Positions 1 to 5,364 of a stretch of DNA of 5,364 nucleotides are shown here, piece after piece. The notes under the pieces were generated by a model, which was not told the DNA's origin, ran no database searches, and saw only the letters and a program-made list of their open reading frames with translations. The DNA is taken from contig CALXNI010000017.1 of the NCBI GenBank assembly GCA_944389715.1, forward strand, positions 1 through 5,364, read 5' to 3'. Each line of letters starts with the position of its first letter. Position 1 is the stretch's first letter. Source of the DNA: an uncultured Clostridia bacterium (GTDB lineage Bacteria > Bacillota > Clostridia > TANB77 > CAG-508). A program made the position numbers and the translations under genes.

Positions 1-4
1 ATTA

Positions 5-2764
5 ATGGGATTTTTAAGTAAAATATTTGGTACATATAGCGAAAAAGAAGTAAAAAGAGTAATGTCAATAGTAGATAAAATAAATAGTTACGAAGCTGAA
101 ATTTCAAAACTTTCAGATGAGGAATTAAAAAATAAAACTTCTGTTTTTAAAGAAAGGCTAAATAATGGAGAGACTTTAGAAGATATTTTACCAGAAGCAT
201 TTGCTGTAGTTAGGGAAGCGTCAAAAAGAGTGTTAGGAATGAGACATTTCGATGTCCAATTAATAGGTGGAATAATACTTCATCAAGGTAGAATTGCTGA
301 AATGAAAACAGGTGAAGGTAAAACTTTAGTTGCTACTCTTCCTGTATATCTAAATGCTTTAACTGGCAAAGGTGTACATGTTGTAACAGTTAATGATTAC
401 TTAGCTAAAAGAGATAGCGAATGGATGGGAAAATTATATAAGTTTTTAGGCTTATCAGTAGGACTTGTAATTGCTGGAATGGATAGCAGGCAAAAACAAA
501 ATGCTTATAATTGTGATATTACATACGGTACAAATAATGAATATGGTTTTGATTATTTAAGAGACAACATGGTTATATATAAAGATCAAATGGTTCAAAG
601 ACCATTAAATTACGCAATAGTTGATGAGATTGATAGTATTTTAATTGATGAGGCAAGAACACCATTAATTATTTCAGGAACAGCTGCAGAATCTTCAGTA
701 TTATATAAGCAAGCAAATGATTTTGTTAAAAGATTGAAGGCAAAGGTCTTGGTTGAAGAAGATGTAAAAGACTCTGAACAAGCAGAAGATAATGAAAAAT
801 ACGACTATATAGTAGACTTAAAAGCTAAATCTGCATCACTTACACAAAAAGGAATAAAAAAAGCAGAAGAATATTTTAAACTAGAAAATTTAAATGACAT
901 TGATAATTCACAAATAGTCCACCATATAAATCAAGCCTTACATGCTCATGGAATTATGAAAAAAGATATTGATTATATAGTAAAAGATGGAGAAGTATTA
1001 ATTGTAGACGAATTCACAGGAAGAATAATGTATGGTAGAAGATATAGTAATGGACTTCACCAGGCAATAGAAGCAAAAGAAAATGTAAAAATTGCAAACG
1101 AATCAAAAACACTTGCTACTATTACATTTCAAAACTATTTTAGAATGTATAATAAACTTGCAGGTATGACTGGTACAGCTATGACAGAAGAATCTGAGTT
1201 TAGAGAAATATATAATTTAGATGTAATATCAATACCAACTAATAAACCTATGATAAGAGTAGACAATAATGACGTTATATATAAAAATGAAAATGCTAAA
1301 TTTAAAGCTGTAGTTGAAGACATAAAGGAAAGTCATAAAAAAGGTCAGCCAGTTTTAGTAGGTACAGTTTCTATAGAAAAATCTGAAAAATTAAGTAATA
1401 TTTTAAAAAGAGAAGGAATAAAACACGAAGTATTAAATGCAAAATATCATGAAAAAGAAGCACAAATTATTGCACAAGCAGGTAAATATGGAGCTGTAAC
1501 AATTGCCACAAACATGGCTGGACGTGGTACTGATATTATGCTTGGTGGTAATAGCGAATTTCTAGCAAAACAAGAAATGAAAAAGCAAGGATTTTCTGAC
1601 GATTTAATTGAAGAAGCAACAGCACATAACGAAACAGATAACGAAGAAATATTAAATGCAAGAAAACAATTTAGTGAGTTTGAACAAAAATTTGATAAAG
1701 AAATAAAAGAAGAGAAAGAAAAAGTAATAGCTGCTGGTGGATTAAAAATAATTGGTACAGAAAGACACGAATCAAGAAGAATAGATAACCAACTTCGTGG
1801 ACGTAGTGGACGTCAAGGAGATCCAGGAGAATCAAGATTTTATATTGCACTTGATGATGACTTAATGAAAATCTTTGGTGGTGATATGGTAACATCTGTA
1901 TATAATACACTTGGAGCAGATGAAAACATGCCTCTTCAAATGGGAATACTTTCTAAAGCAGTTGAAAGTGCACAAAAAAAAGTTGAAGGAAGACATTTTA
2001 GTATTCGTAAACATGTACTTCAATATGATGATGTTATGAACACTCAAAGAGAAATAATCTATAAACAAAGAAGACAGGTTTTAGATGGAGAAAATATACA
2101 TGATAATATTTTGCATATGATAGATAGTGTTGCAGAAGAAATTGTATCAAGTTATATTTCAGATTCTGATTTCAATAAAGAAGGATTTATGCAAGAAATT
2201 AGAACAATATTTGGAATTACAACTTTAGAAAGTATTAAGAGTTCAAAAATTAATGAGCATGAAGTAATAGAAGAATTAAAAGAAAAAGCACTTGAAAATT
2301 ATAACAAAAAAGCTGAGGAAATTGGAGAAGAGCAACTTCAAGAATTAGAAAGAGTAGTTATGCTTAAAGTCGTTGATCAAAAATGGATGGATCATATTGA
2401 CGCAATGGATGAATTAAAAGATGGTATCGGACTTAGAGCTTATGGACAAAAGGATCCAGTAGTTCAATATAGGATTGAAGGATTTGACATGTTTGATCAA
2501 ATGGTAAATGATATAAAAACAGATGTTGTTAAAATATTATTAAATATTAATAGAGTACAAAAATTAGAGAGAAAAGAAACTGTAAAAATTACCAAACAAG
2601 GATTGCAAGAAGCAGCAGAAAATATGAGAAAAGATATACCAAAAGAAAATAAAGAAGTTTCACATACACCTATCGTAAACAATGCTCCAAAAGTTGGAAG
2701 GAACGATCCATGTCCATGTGGCTCGGGAAAAAAGTATAAAAATTGTTGTGGAAGAAATCAGTAG
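5..2764 (+). CDS. secA: Preprotein translocase ATPase subunit SecA
   Basis: SecA is the peripheral ATPase that drives unfolded preproteins through the SecYEG channel in the cytoplasmic membrane. The 919-residue protein is complete. Visible elements in order: Walker A GEGKT (103-107), [10 protein letters not shown] (128-137), Walker B-type DEID (207-210) followed by [11 protein letters not shown], the preprotein-binding region (about 225-370), MAGRGTD (about 504-510), the arginine-finger region GTERHESRR to [10 protein letters not shown] (584-608), the helical wing/scaffold region with [15 protein letters not shown] (from W794), and a C-terminal zinc finger with cysteines 903, 905, 914 and 915, the usual SecB/ribosome-binding tail. 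About 70 residues, charged and probably helical, separate GTDI from GTERH. This variable subdomain is very short in B. subtilis SecA, present in E. coli, and longer here, which helps explain 919 residues against about 841 and 901. The ribosome binding site lies outside the window, so ATG at 5 is taken from the conserved [13 protein letters not shown] N-terminus. Stop is TAG. Housekeeping SecA1 type; very secure. Confidence 0.98.
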   Translation: MGFLSKIFGTYSEKEVKRVMSIVDKINSYEAEISKLSDEELKNKTSVFKERLNNGETLEDILPEAFAVVREASKRVLGMRHFDVQLIGGIILHQGRIAEMKTGEGKTLVATLPVYLNALTGKGVHVVTVNDYLAKRDSEWMGKLYKFLGLSVGLVIAGMDSRQKQNAYNCDITYGTNNEYGFDYLRDNMVIYKDQMVQRPLNYAIVDEIDSILIDEARTPLIISGTAAESSVLYKQANDFVKRLKAKVLVEEDVKDSEQAEDNEKYDYIVDLKAKSASLTQKGIKKAEEYFKLENLNDIDNSQIVHHINQALHAHGIMKKDIDYIVKDGEVLIVDEFTGRIMYGRRYSNGLHQAIEAKENVKIANESKTLATITFQNYFRMYNKLAGMTGTAMTEESEFREIYNLDVISIPTNKPMIRVDNNDVIYKNENAKFKAVVEDIKESHKKGQPVLVGTVSIEKSEKLSNILKREGIKHEVLNAKYHEKEAQIIAQAGKYGAVTIATNMAGRGTDIMLGGNSEFLAKQEMKKQGFSDDLIEEATAHNETDNEEILNARKQFSEFEQKFDKEIKEEKEKVIAAGGLKIIGTERHESRRIDNQLRGRSGRQGDPGESRFYIALDDDLMKIFGGDMVTSVYNTLGADENMPLQMGILSKAVESAQKKVEGRHFSIRKHVLQYDDVMNTQREIIYKQRRQVLDGENIHDNILHMIDSVAEEIVSSYISDSDFNKEGFMQEIRTIFGITTLESIKSSKINEHEVIEELKEKALENYNKKAEEIGEEQLQELERVVMLKVVDQKWMDHIDAMDELKDGIGLRAYGQKDPVVQYRIEGFDMFDQMVNDIKTDVVKILLNINRVQKLERKETVKITKQGLQEAAENMRKDIPKENKEVSHTPIVNNAPKVGRNDPCPCGSGKKYKNCCGRNQ

Positions 2765-2807
2765 AAATAATAAAAGTCAGCATTAAAAAAGTATGAAAAT
2801 ATATATA

Positions 2808-2836
2808 TTGCATAAATTTATAAAATATGATAACAT
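2808..2836 (+). promoter_or_regulatory. Weak sigma-A-like promoter candidate in the secA downstream gap
   Basis: The 149-bp gap after secA is almost entirely A and T. The best promoter-like pair is TTGCAT (2808-2813) and TAACAT (2831-2836) with a 17-bp spacer; an overlapping TATGAT (2826-2831) is a better -10 hexamer but has no -35 at a proper distance. In DNA this AT-rich such matches arise easily by chance. If real, it would let the membrane-protein gene and prfB be transcribed apart from secA. No terminator-like hairpin is visible after the secA stop, so read-through from secA is equally likely. Confidence 0.2.
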
Positions 2837-2896
2837 TTCTTAAATAGAACAGATTATTAAAAAATCAAATGGTAAAAATTATTATAATTTTAAAAA

Positions 2897-2904
2897 AAGG
2901 AGGT
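2897..2904 (+). promoter_or_regulatory. Shine-Dalgarno site that fixes the start of the membrane-protein gene
   Basis: AAGGAGGT is nearly a full match to the anti-Shine-Dalgarno sequence and lies 9 nt before ATG 2914. The upstream in-frame ATG at 2869 has no such site before it (only A/T-rich sequence), and starting there would place this motif inside the coding region and put 15 extra residues in front of a normal signal-anchor N-terminus. The start at 2914 is therefore preferred. Confidence 0.85.
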
Positions 2905-2913
2905 TCACAAAAG

Positions 2914-3348
2914 ATGAGTAAAAGGAACATAATATTTATTTGCGTAGCAGTTGCAGTAGTTATTATAATCGCATTTATCGTTTACTTTATGATAATCAAT
3001 AACAATGATTCAATACAAGAAATTTACAATACCAAAAAAATAACGATAACAAAATATGATGAAAATTTTGAAGTAGAAAAAACAATAGAAGTAACAAAAA
3101 GCAAAAAAATAAAAGAATTTAAGCAAATTTGCAACAGTATCTCTTTAGAGGAAGATAATATAACTTCACAGTATGCTGTTAGAAATGATGTTAAAATAGA
3201 TCTAAATAATGGAACATTTTTTATGATACAATTGGATTTAGAAGATTATTGTTATATTGAAAATTCTAATTCAAATATTTATTCTACAATAAAAATGCCA
3301 GAAGATCTTTTAAATTATGTAAATAGCATTCTGGAGGAAAATGTTTAA
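2914..3348 (+). CDS. Small single-pass membrane-anchored protein of unknown function
   Basis: I do not recognise this 144-residue protein. It starts MSKRN, a short positive N-terminus, followed by one very hydrophobic segment (about residues 6-28) and then a polar, acidic, asparagine- and lysine-rich domain to the C-terminus. That pattern predicts a signal-anchor protein with its C-terminal domain outside the membrane. Cys10 lies inside the hydrophobic segment but is preceded by IFI, not a lipobox, so a lipoprotein is unlikely. The soluble part alternates beta-like stretches (ITITKYDENFEVEKTIEV; VKIDLNNGTFFMIQLDLEDY) with a short helix near KKIKEFKQICNSI, suggesting a small alpha/beta domain. 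No catalytic motif is evident. It follows secA by 149 bp and precedes prfB by 32 bp, so it is probably co-transcribed at least with prfB. The position does not reveal its role; a link to export is only a guess. Base composition matches its neighbours. The start at 2914 is chosen from the strong ribosome binding site. Confidence 0.8.
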   Translation: MSKRNIIFICVAVAVVIIIAFIVYFMIINNNDSIQEIYNTKKITITKYDENFEVEKTIEVTKSKKIKEFKQICNSISLEEDNITSQYAVRNDVKIDLNNGTFFMIQLDLEDYCYIENSNSNIYSTIKMPEDLLNYVNSILEENV

Positions 3349-3368
3349 TAATTTAATGTTATATTTAT

Positions 3369-3374
3369 AGGAGG
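3369..3374 (+). promoter_or_regulatory. Shine-Dalgarno site for the GTG start of prfB
   Basis: A perfect AGGAGG sits 6 nt before GTG 3381. It identifies the true start of prfB, which lies upstream of the in-frame UGA. A reading that begins after the UGA (for example ATG-like codons near 3439) would lose the conserved first 25 residues and has no comparable ribosome binding site. Confidence 0.9.
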
Positions 3375-3380
3375 ATATAA

Positions 3381-4504
3381 GTGTTAGAACTAGAAGAAAA
3401 CAAACAAAAAATAGTGAATTTAAAAGTAAAATTAAAAAGTGTTGGTGATTCACTTTGACATTCCAAAATTAAAAAAAAATTTGAATATATTAGAAGAAAA
3501 AACAAATTTGCCAGATTTTTGGAACAATCCAAACAAATCTGCTCCAGTTCTTTCTAGGATTAAAGAACTAAAAAACAAAATAGATTTATATACTAAAATA
3601 AATTCAGATTTAATAAATATAGAAAATTTAAATGATTTATTGTTTTCTGAATATGATAGCGAGCTGTCAATAGAACTTTCTAAAAACCTTATTGATTTAG
3701 AAAGAAAAATAGACAAATTAGAAATTAAAACTTTACTTTCTTGTAAATACGATAAAAATAATGCAATACTTACACTTCACCCGGGGGCTGGTGGTACAGA
3801 AGCACAAGATTGGGTAGAAATGCTATACAGAATGTATACCAGATGGGCTACAAATAATGGGTACACAGTTAAAGAATTAGACTTTTTAGAAGGTGATGAG
3901 GCAGGAATTAAAAGTGTTACATTTCTAGTTTCTGGTGAAAATGCATACGGTTATTTAAAAGGAGAAATGGGAGTTCATAGATTAGTTAGAATATCTCCAT
4001 TTGATAGTGGCGGAAGAAGACATACTTCATTTGCATCTTTAGAGGTCTTACCAGAAATAACTGAAGATATACAATTAGAGATAAATCCAGACGACTTAAG
4101 AATTGACACATATAGAGCTTCTCGGAGCAGGAGGACAACATATAAATAAAACAGATTCTGCAGTAAGGATTACTCATATTCCTACAAATATTGTTGTATC
4201 TTGTCAATCAGAACGTTCGCAAATACAGAATAAAGAAACTGCAATGAAAATGCTAAAATCTAAATTACTAGAATTAAAAGAAAGAGAGCAAAAAGAAAAG
4301 ATAGATGACTTAAAAGGAGTACAGAAAGATATTGCATGGGGTAGCCAAATTCGTTCATATGTTTTTTGCCCATATACAATGGTAAAAGATCATAGAACAA
4401 ATTATGAAGTTGGAAATGTCGAAGCAGTTATGAACGGAGAATTAGATGGATTTATAGAAAGCTATTTAAAGTTTATAAATAAAAACACCTCACAAAATAT
4501 CTAA
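3381..4504 (+). CDS. prfB: Peptide chain release factor 2, requiring two +1 frameshifts as sequenced
   Basis: RF2 recognises UGA and UAA in the ribosomal A site and triggers peptidyl-tRNA hydrolysis. Translation starts at GTG 3381 and reads 25 codons to CTT (3453-3455), where the classical +1 shift past TGA (3456-3458) continues in the next frame at GAC 3457. That frame runs through [16 protein letters not shown] and the stop-codon recognition motif SPF, up to RAS (TCT 4120-4122). The conserved continuation [18 protein letters not shown] is found only in the next +1 frame, from GGA 4124, ending at TAA 4502-4504 after the typical [10 protein letters not shown] and VKDHRTNYE blocks. The joined product is 373 residues, close to the family norm, with SPF at 205-207 and GGQ at 250-252, as in E. 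coli RF2. Without the second shift the chain ends at TAA 4147-4149 as a 255-residue protein lacking GGQ. RF2 identity is certain; whether the second shift is biological, a mutation or a sequence error is open. Confidence 0.93.
3444..3459 (+). promoter_or_regulatory. Programmed +1 frameshift site of RF2 (CTT TGA C)
   Basis: CTT-TGA-C at 3453-3459 is the exact heptamer of the conserved prfB autoregulatory frameshift. When RF2 is scarce, the ribosome pauses at UGA and the tRNA on CUU slips forward one base, so RF2 is made; when RF2 is abundant, termination gives a 25-residue peptide. The encoded residues before the stop (VGDSL) resemble the usual LGESL-type segment. In E. coli a strong internal Shine-Dalgarno sequence lies 3 nt before CUU. 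Here only GGTGA (3444-3448) can pair with the 16S rRNA tail, and in a shifted register, so stimulation may be weaker or differently placed. Confidence 0.92.
4117..4126 (+). other. Second +1 frame change in prfB, at TCT-CGG just before the GGQ motif
   Basis: The frame carrying IDTYRAS reads GCT TCT CGG AGC AGG and then stops at TAA 4147. The frame carrying GAGGQ begins at GGA 4124. Leaving out one base (C4123 is the simplest choice) gives RAS-GAGGQ with no lost or added residue, so the shift is confined to a few bases. The surrounding bases are not a homopolymer. The A-site codon at the junction, CGG, is the only in-frame CGG I could find in any gene of the window. The site could be an assembly error, a real one-base insertion, or a rare-codon recoding site. 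Confidence 0.85.
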
Positions 4505-4532
4505 AAATGCAATATAATAATATTATATAATA

Positions 4533-4564
4533 ATAAATAAGATTTAAATTTAGATTTTATTTAT
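4533..4564 (+). repeat. 32-bp AT-rich palindrome between prfB and the aspartate kinase gene
   Basis: Positions 4533-4564 are symmetric around 4548/4549: 14 of 16 position pairs are Watson-Crick and the other two are G-U compatible in RNA. As RNA it could form a stem of about 14 bp with an AAUU loop. It lies 28 nt after the prfB stop and 25 nt before the aspartate kinase start. It has almost no G-C pairs and no clear U-tract after it, so it is at most a weak terminator; a protein-binding operator or a chance product of AT-rich DNA are alternatives. Confidence 0.4.
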
Positions 4565-4577
4565 ATAAATAATTAAA

Positions 4578-4584
4578 AGAGGTG
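4578..4584 (+). promoter_or_regulatory. Shine-Dalgarno site for the aspartate kinase gene
   Basis: AGAGGTG lies 5 nt before ATG 4590 and matches the anti-Shine-Dalgarno sequence well. It supports the start that yields the conserved MGIIVQKFGGSS N-terminus of aspartate kinases. Confidence 0.8.
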
Positions 4585-4589
4585 CCAAT

Positions 4590-5312
4590 ATGGGCATAAT
4601 TGTACAAAAATTTGGAGGAAGTTCTGTAGCAGATACAGAAAAATTACTTATTGTTTGTGACCGTATAATAAAAGAGTACAAAAAAAACAATAAAGTAGTA
4701 GTTGTAGTTTCAGCGCAAGGCAAAACTACAGATAGATTAATAACAGAGGAAAAAGAAGTAACAGATTCTCCCTCTGCAAGAGAACATGACGTTTTGCTTT
4801 CAGTGGGAGAGCAAATTACAATTTCAAAGCTTGCAATGCTTTTAAACAAATTAGGTTATAATGCAATTTCCTATACAGGATGGCAAATACCAATAAAAAC
4901 AGATGATATTTATGGAAATGCAAATATAGTAGATATAAATACTGATAAGATTTTAAAACAATTAGATAATAATATAGTTATTATAGCAGGTTTCCAAGGA
5001 ATAACTAAAAATGGCGATATTACAACACTAGGAAGAGGTGGATCAGACACTACAGCTGTAGCTCTTGCTGCATATTTGAAAGCAGAAAAATTATACATTT
5101 ATACAGATGTAGATGGTGTATATTCTGACGATCCACATACCAATATAAATGCTGTAAAATACGAAACTATTTCATATGATAAAATGTTAGAAATGTCAAA
5201 AAATGGAGCAAAAGTTTTACATTCAAAATGTGTAGAAATGGCTAAAAAATATAATGTTCCTATAACAGTAAAATCTACATTCGTAGAGAATGAAGGAACA
5301 GTTGTAAAATAA
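4590..5312 (+). CDS. Aspartate kinase, catalytic domain only (no ACT domains)
   Basis: Aspartate kinase phosphorylates L-aspartate with ATP, the first step toward lysine, threonine, methionine and diaminopimelate for peptidoglycan. The 240-residue product contains the amino acid kinase fold motifs: KFGGSS (7-12), SAQGKTTD, the LLSVGEQ block, YTGWQ, GRGGSDTTA (148-156), YTDVDGVYSDDP and GAKVLHSKCVE, ending KSTFVENEGTVVK. Typical monofunctional enzymes are about 400 residues because two ACT domains that bind lysine or threonine follow this point. Here a clean TAA ends the chain at the domain boundary, and the 52 bp that remain show no ACT-like coding in any frame, so a simple frameshift at the end is not evident. 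Small differences from the usual motifs (SAQG for SAMG, LHSK for LHPR) leave the key residues intact. It may lack feedback control, pair with a separate ACT protein outside the window, or be a specialised paralog. It follows prfB by 85 bp. I leave the symbol blank because the paralog (lysC, dapG, other) cannot be told. Confidence 0.93.
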   Translation: MGIIVQKFGGSSVADTEKLLIVCDRIIKEYKKNNKVVVVVSAQGKTTDRLITEEKEVTDSPSAREHDVLLSVGEQITISKLAMLLNKLGYNAISYTGWQIPIKTDDIYGNANIVDINTDKILKQLDNNIVIIAGFQGITKNGDITTLGRGGSDTTAVALAAYLKAEKLYIYTDVDGVYSDDPHTNINAVKYETISYDKMLEMSKNGAKVLHSKCVEMAKKYNVPITVKSTFVENEGTVVK

Positions 5313-5328
5313 ATTGGAATTTGTTTTA

Positions 5329-5344
5329 TTAAAATTAATTTTAA
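5329..5344 (+). repeat. Perfect 16-bp AT palindrome after the aspartate kinase stop
   Basis: TTAAAATTAATTTTAA is perfectly self-complementary, 16 nt after the stop codon. It has only A and T and is followed within 8 bp by the GC-rich inverted repeat at the window end. In sequence this AT-rich a perfect palindrome of this length is not strongly significant. Confidence 0.3.
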
Positions 5345-5351
5345 ATCTGTA

Positions 5352-5364
5352 GGGGTCGCACCCC
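5352..5364 (+). terminator. GC-rich inverted repeat cut by the window end; terminator or dispersed repeat
   Basis: GGGGT-CGC-ACCCC forms a 5-bp stem with a 3-nt loop, starting 39 nt after the aspartate kinase stop and ending exactly at the window edge. It is the only GC-rich stretch in an otherwise very AT-rich window. Any U-tract would lie beyond the edge, so a terminator cannot be confirmed. The lead-in TGTAGGGG resembles the opening of GC-rich dispersed palindromic repeats that I recall from gut Clostridia genomes, where a second inverted half usually follows; this is memory, not a search result. Confidence 0.45.

Noticed and set aside
1671..1740. Possible foreign insertion in SecA between GTDI and GTERH
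   Set aside because: SecA proteins vary in length at this variable subdomain; the reading frame and base composition are continuous with the rest of the gene.
1671..2068. Minus-strand open frames inside secA, and similar ones inside prfB and the aspartate kinase
   Set aside because: They are shadows of conserved plus-strand genes, with compositions that mirror the coding strand and no supporting start signals.
2869..2913. Upstream ATG start for the membrane protein
   Set aside because: No ribosome binding site precedes it, and the strong AAGGAGGT at 2897-2904 points to ATG 2914.
3439..4149. prfB as an independent gene starting at TTG 3439
   Set aside because: There is no Shine-Dalgarno before 3439, whereas AGGAGG precedes GTG 3381 and the CTT-TGA-C recoding site joins the two frames.
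4103..4504. Separate 133-residue gene starting at TTG 4103 that would carry the GGQ half of RF2
   Set aside because: TTG 4103 has no ribosome binding site, and the residues it adds before GAGGQ do not match the family, whereas the other frame gives IDTYRAS there. It is the continuation of prfB, not a split gene.
4513..4531. TATAAT hexamers at 4513-4518 and 4526-4531 as a promoter for the aspartate kinase
   Set aside because: No -35 element lies at a fitting distance, and TATAAT is expected by chance in a stretch made almost only of A and T.

Overview
This 5.36 kb window is strongly AT-rich. It reads as one collinear plus-strand block of four genes from a low-GC anaerobic Firmicute, most likely an uncultured or gut-type Clostridia; this placement is inferred from base composition, codon use, AGGAGG-type ribosome binding sites and protein style, not from a database search. 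UGA is a stop codon here, because the release factor 2 gene carries the classical in-frame UGA of its autoregulatory frameshift. Arginine is encoded almost only by AGA, with some CGT; I found no in-frame CGG, CGA or CGC by eye apart from one CGG discussed below.

Layout: (1) 5-2764, secA, complete from its ATG, the motor ATPase of the Sec export pathway. (2) 2914-3348, a 144-residue membrane-anchored protein of unknown function, placed between secA and prfB, which are direct neighbours in Bacillus subtilis. (3) 3381-4504, prfB (release factor 2), which needs two +1 frame changes to give a full-length protein: the well-known CTT-TGA-C site at codon 26, and a second shift at a TCT-CGG junction immediately before the catalytic GGQ motif. 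(4) 4590-5312, an aspartate kinase with only the catalytic domain, ending where the ACT regulatory domains would normally begin. The window closes in a GC-rich inverted repeat (5352-5364) that looks like the first part of a terminator or dispersed repeat cut by the window edge.

secA, the membrane protein and prfB plausibly form one transcription unit for protein export and translation termination: gaps are 149 and 32 bp, with no strong terminator between them. The aspartate kinase follows after 85 bp that hold a long AT-rich palindrome, so it may be a separate unit.

The most notable observation is the second prfB frameshift. Joined across both shifts, the protein is 373 residues long, with SPF at 205-207 and GGQ at 250-252, matching the canonical positions of E. 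coli RF2. The rest of the gene is well conserved. The extra base may be an assembly error, a real disabling mutation, or an undescribed recoding event at a rare arginine codon; the sequence alone cannot decide. I see no CRISPR array, tRNA, rRNA or mobile element.
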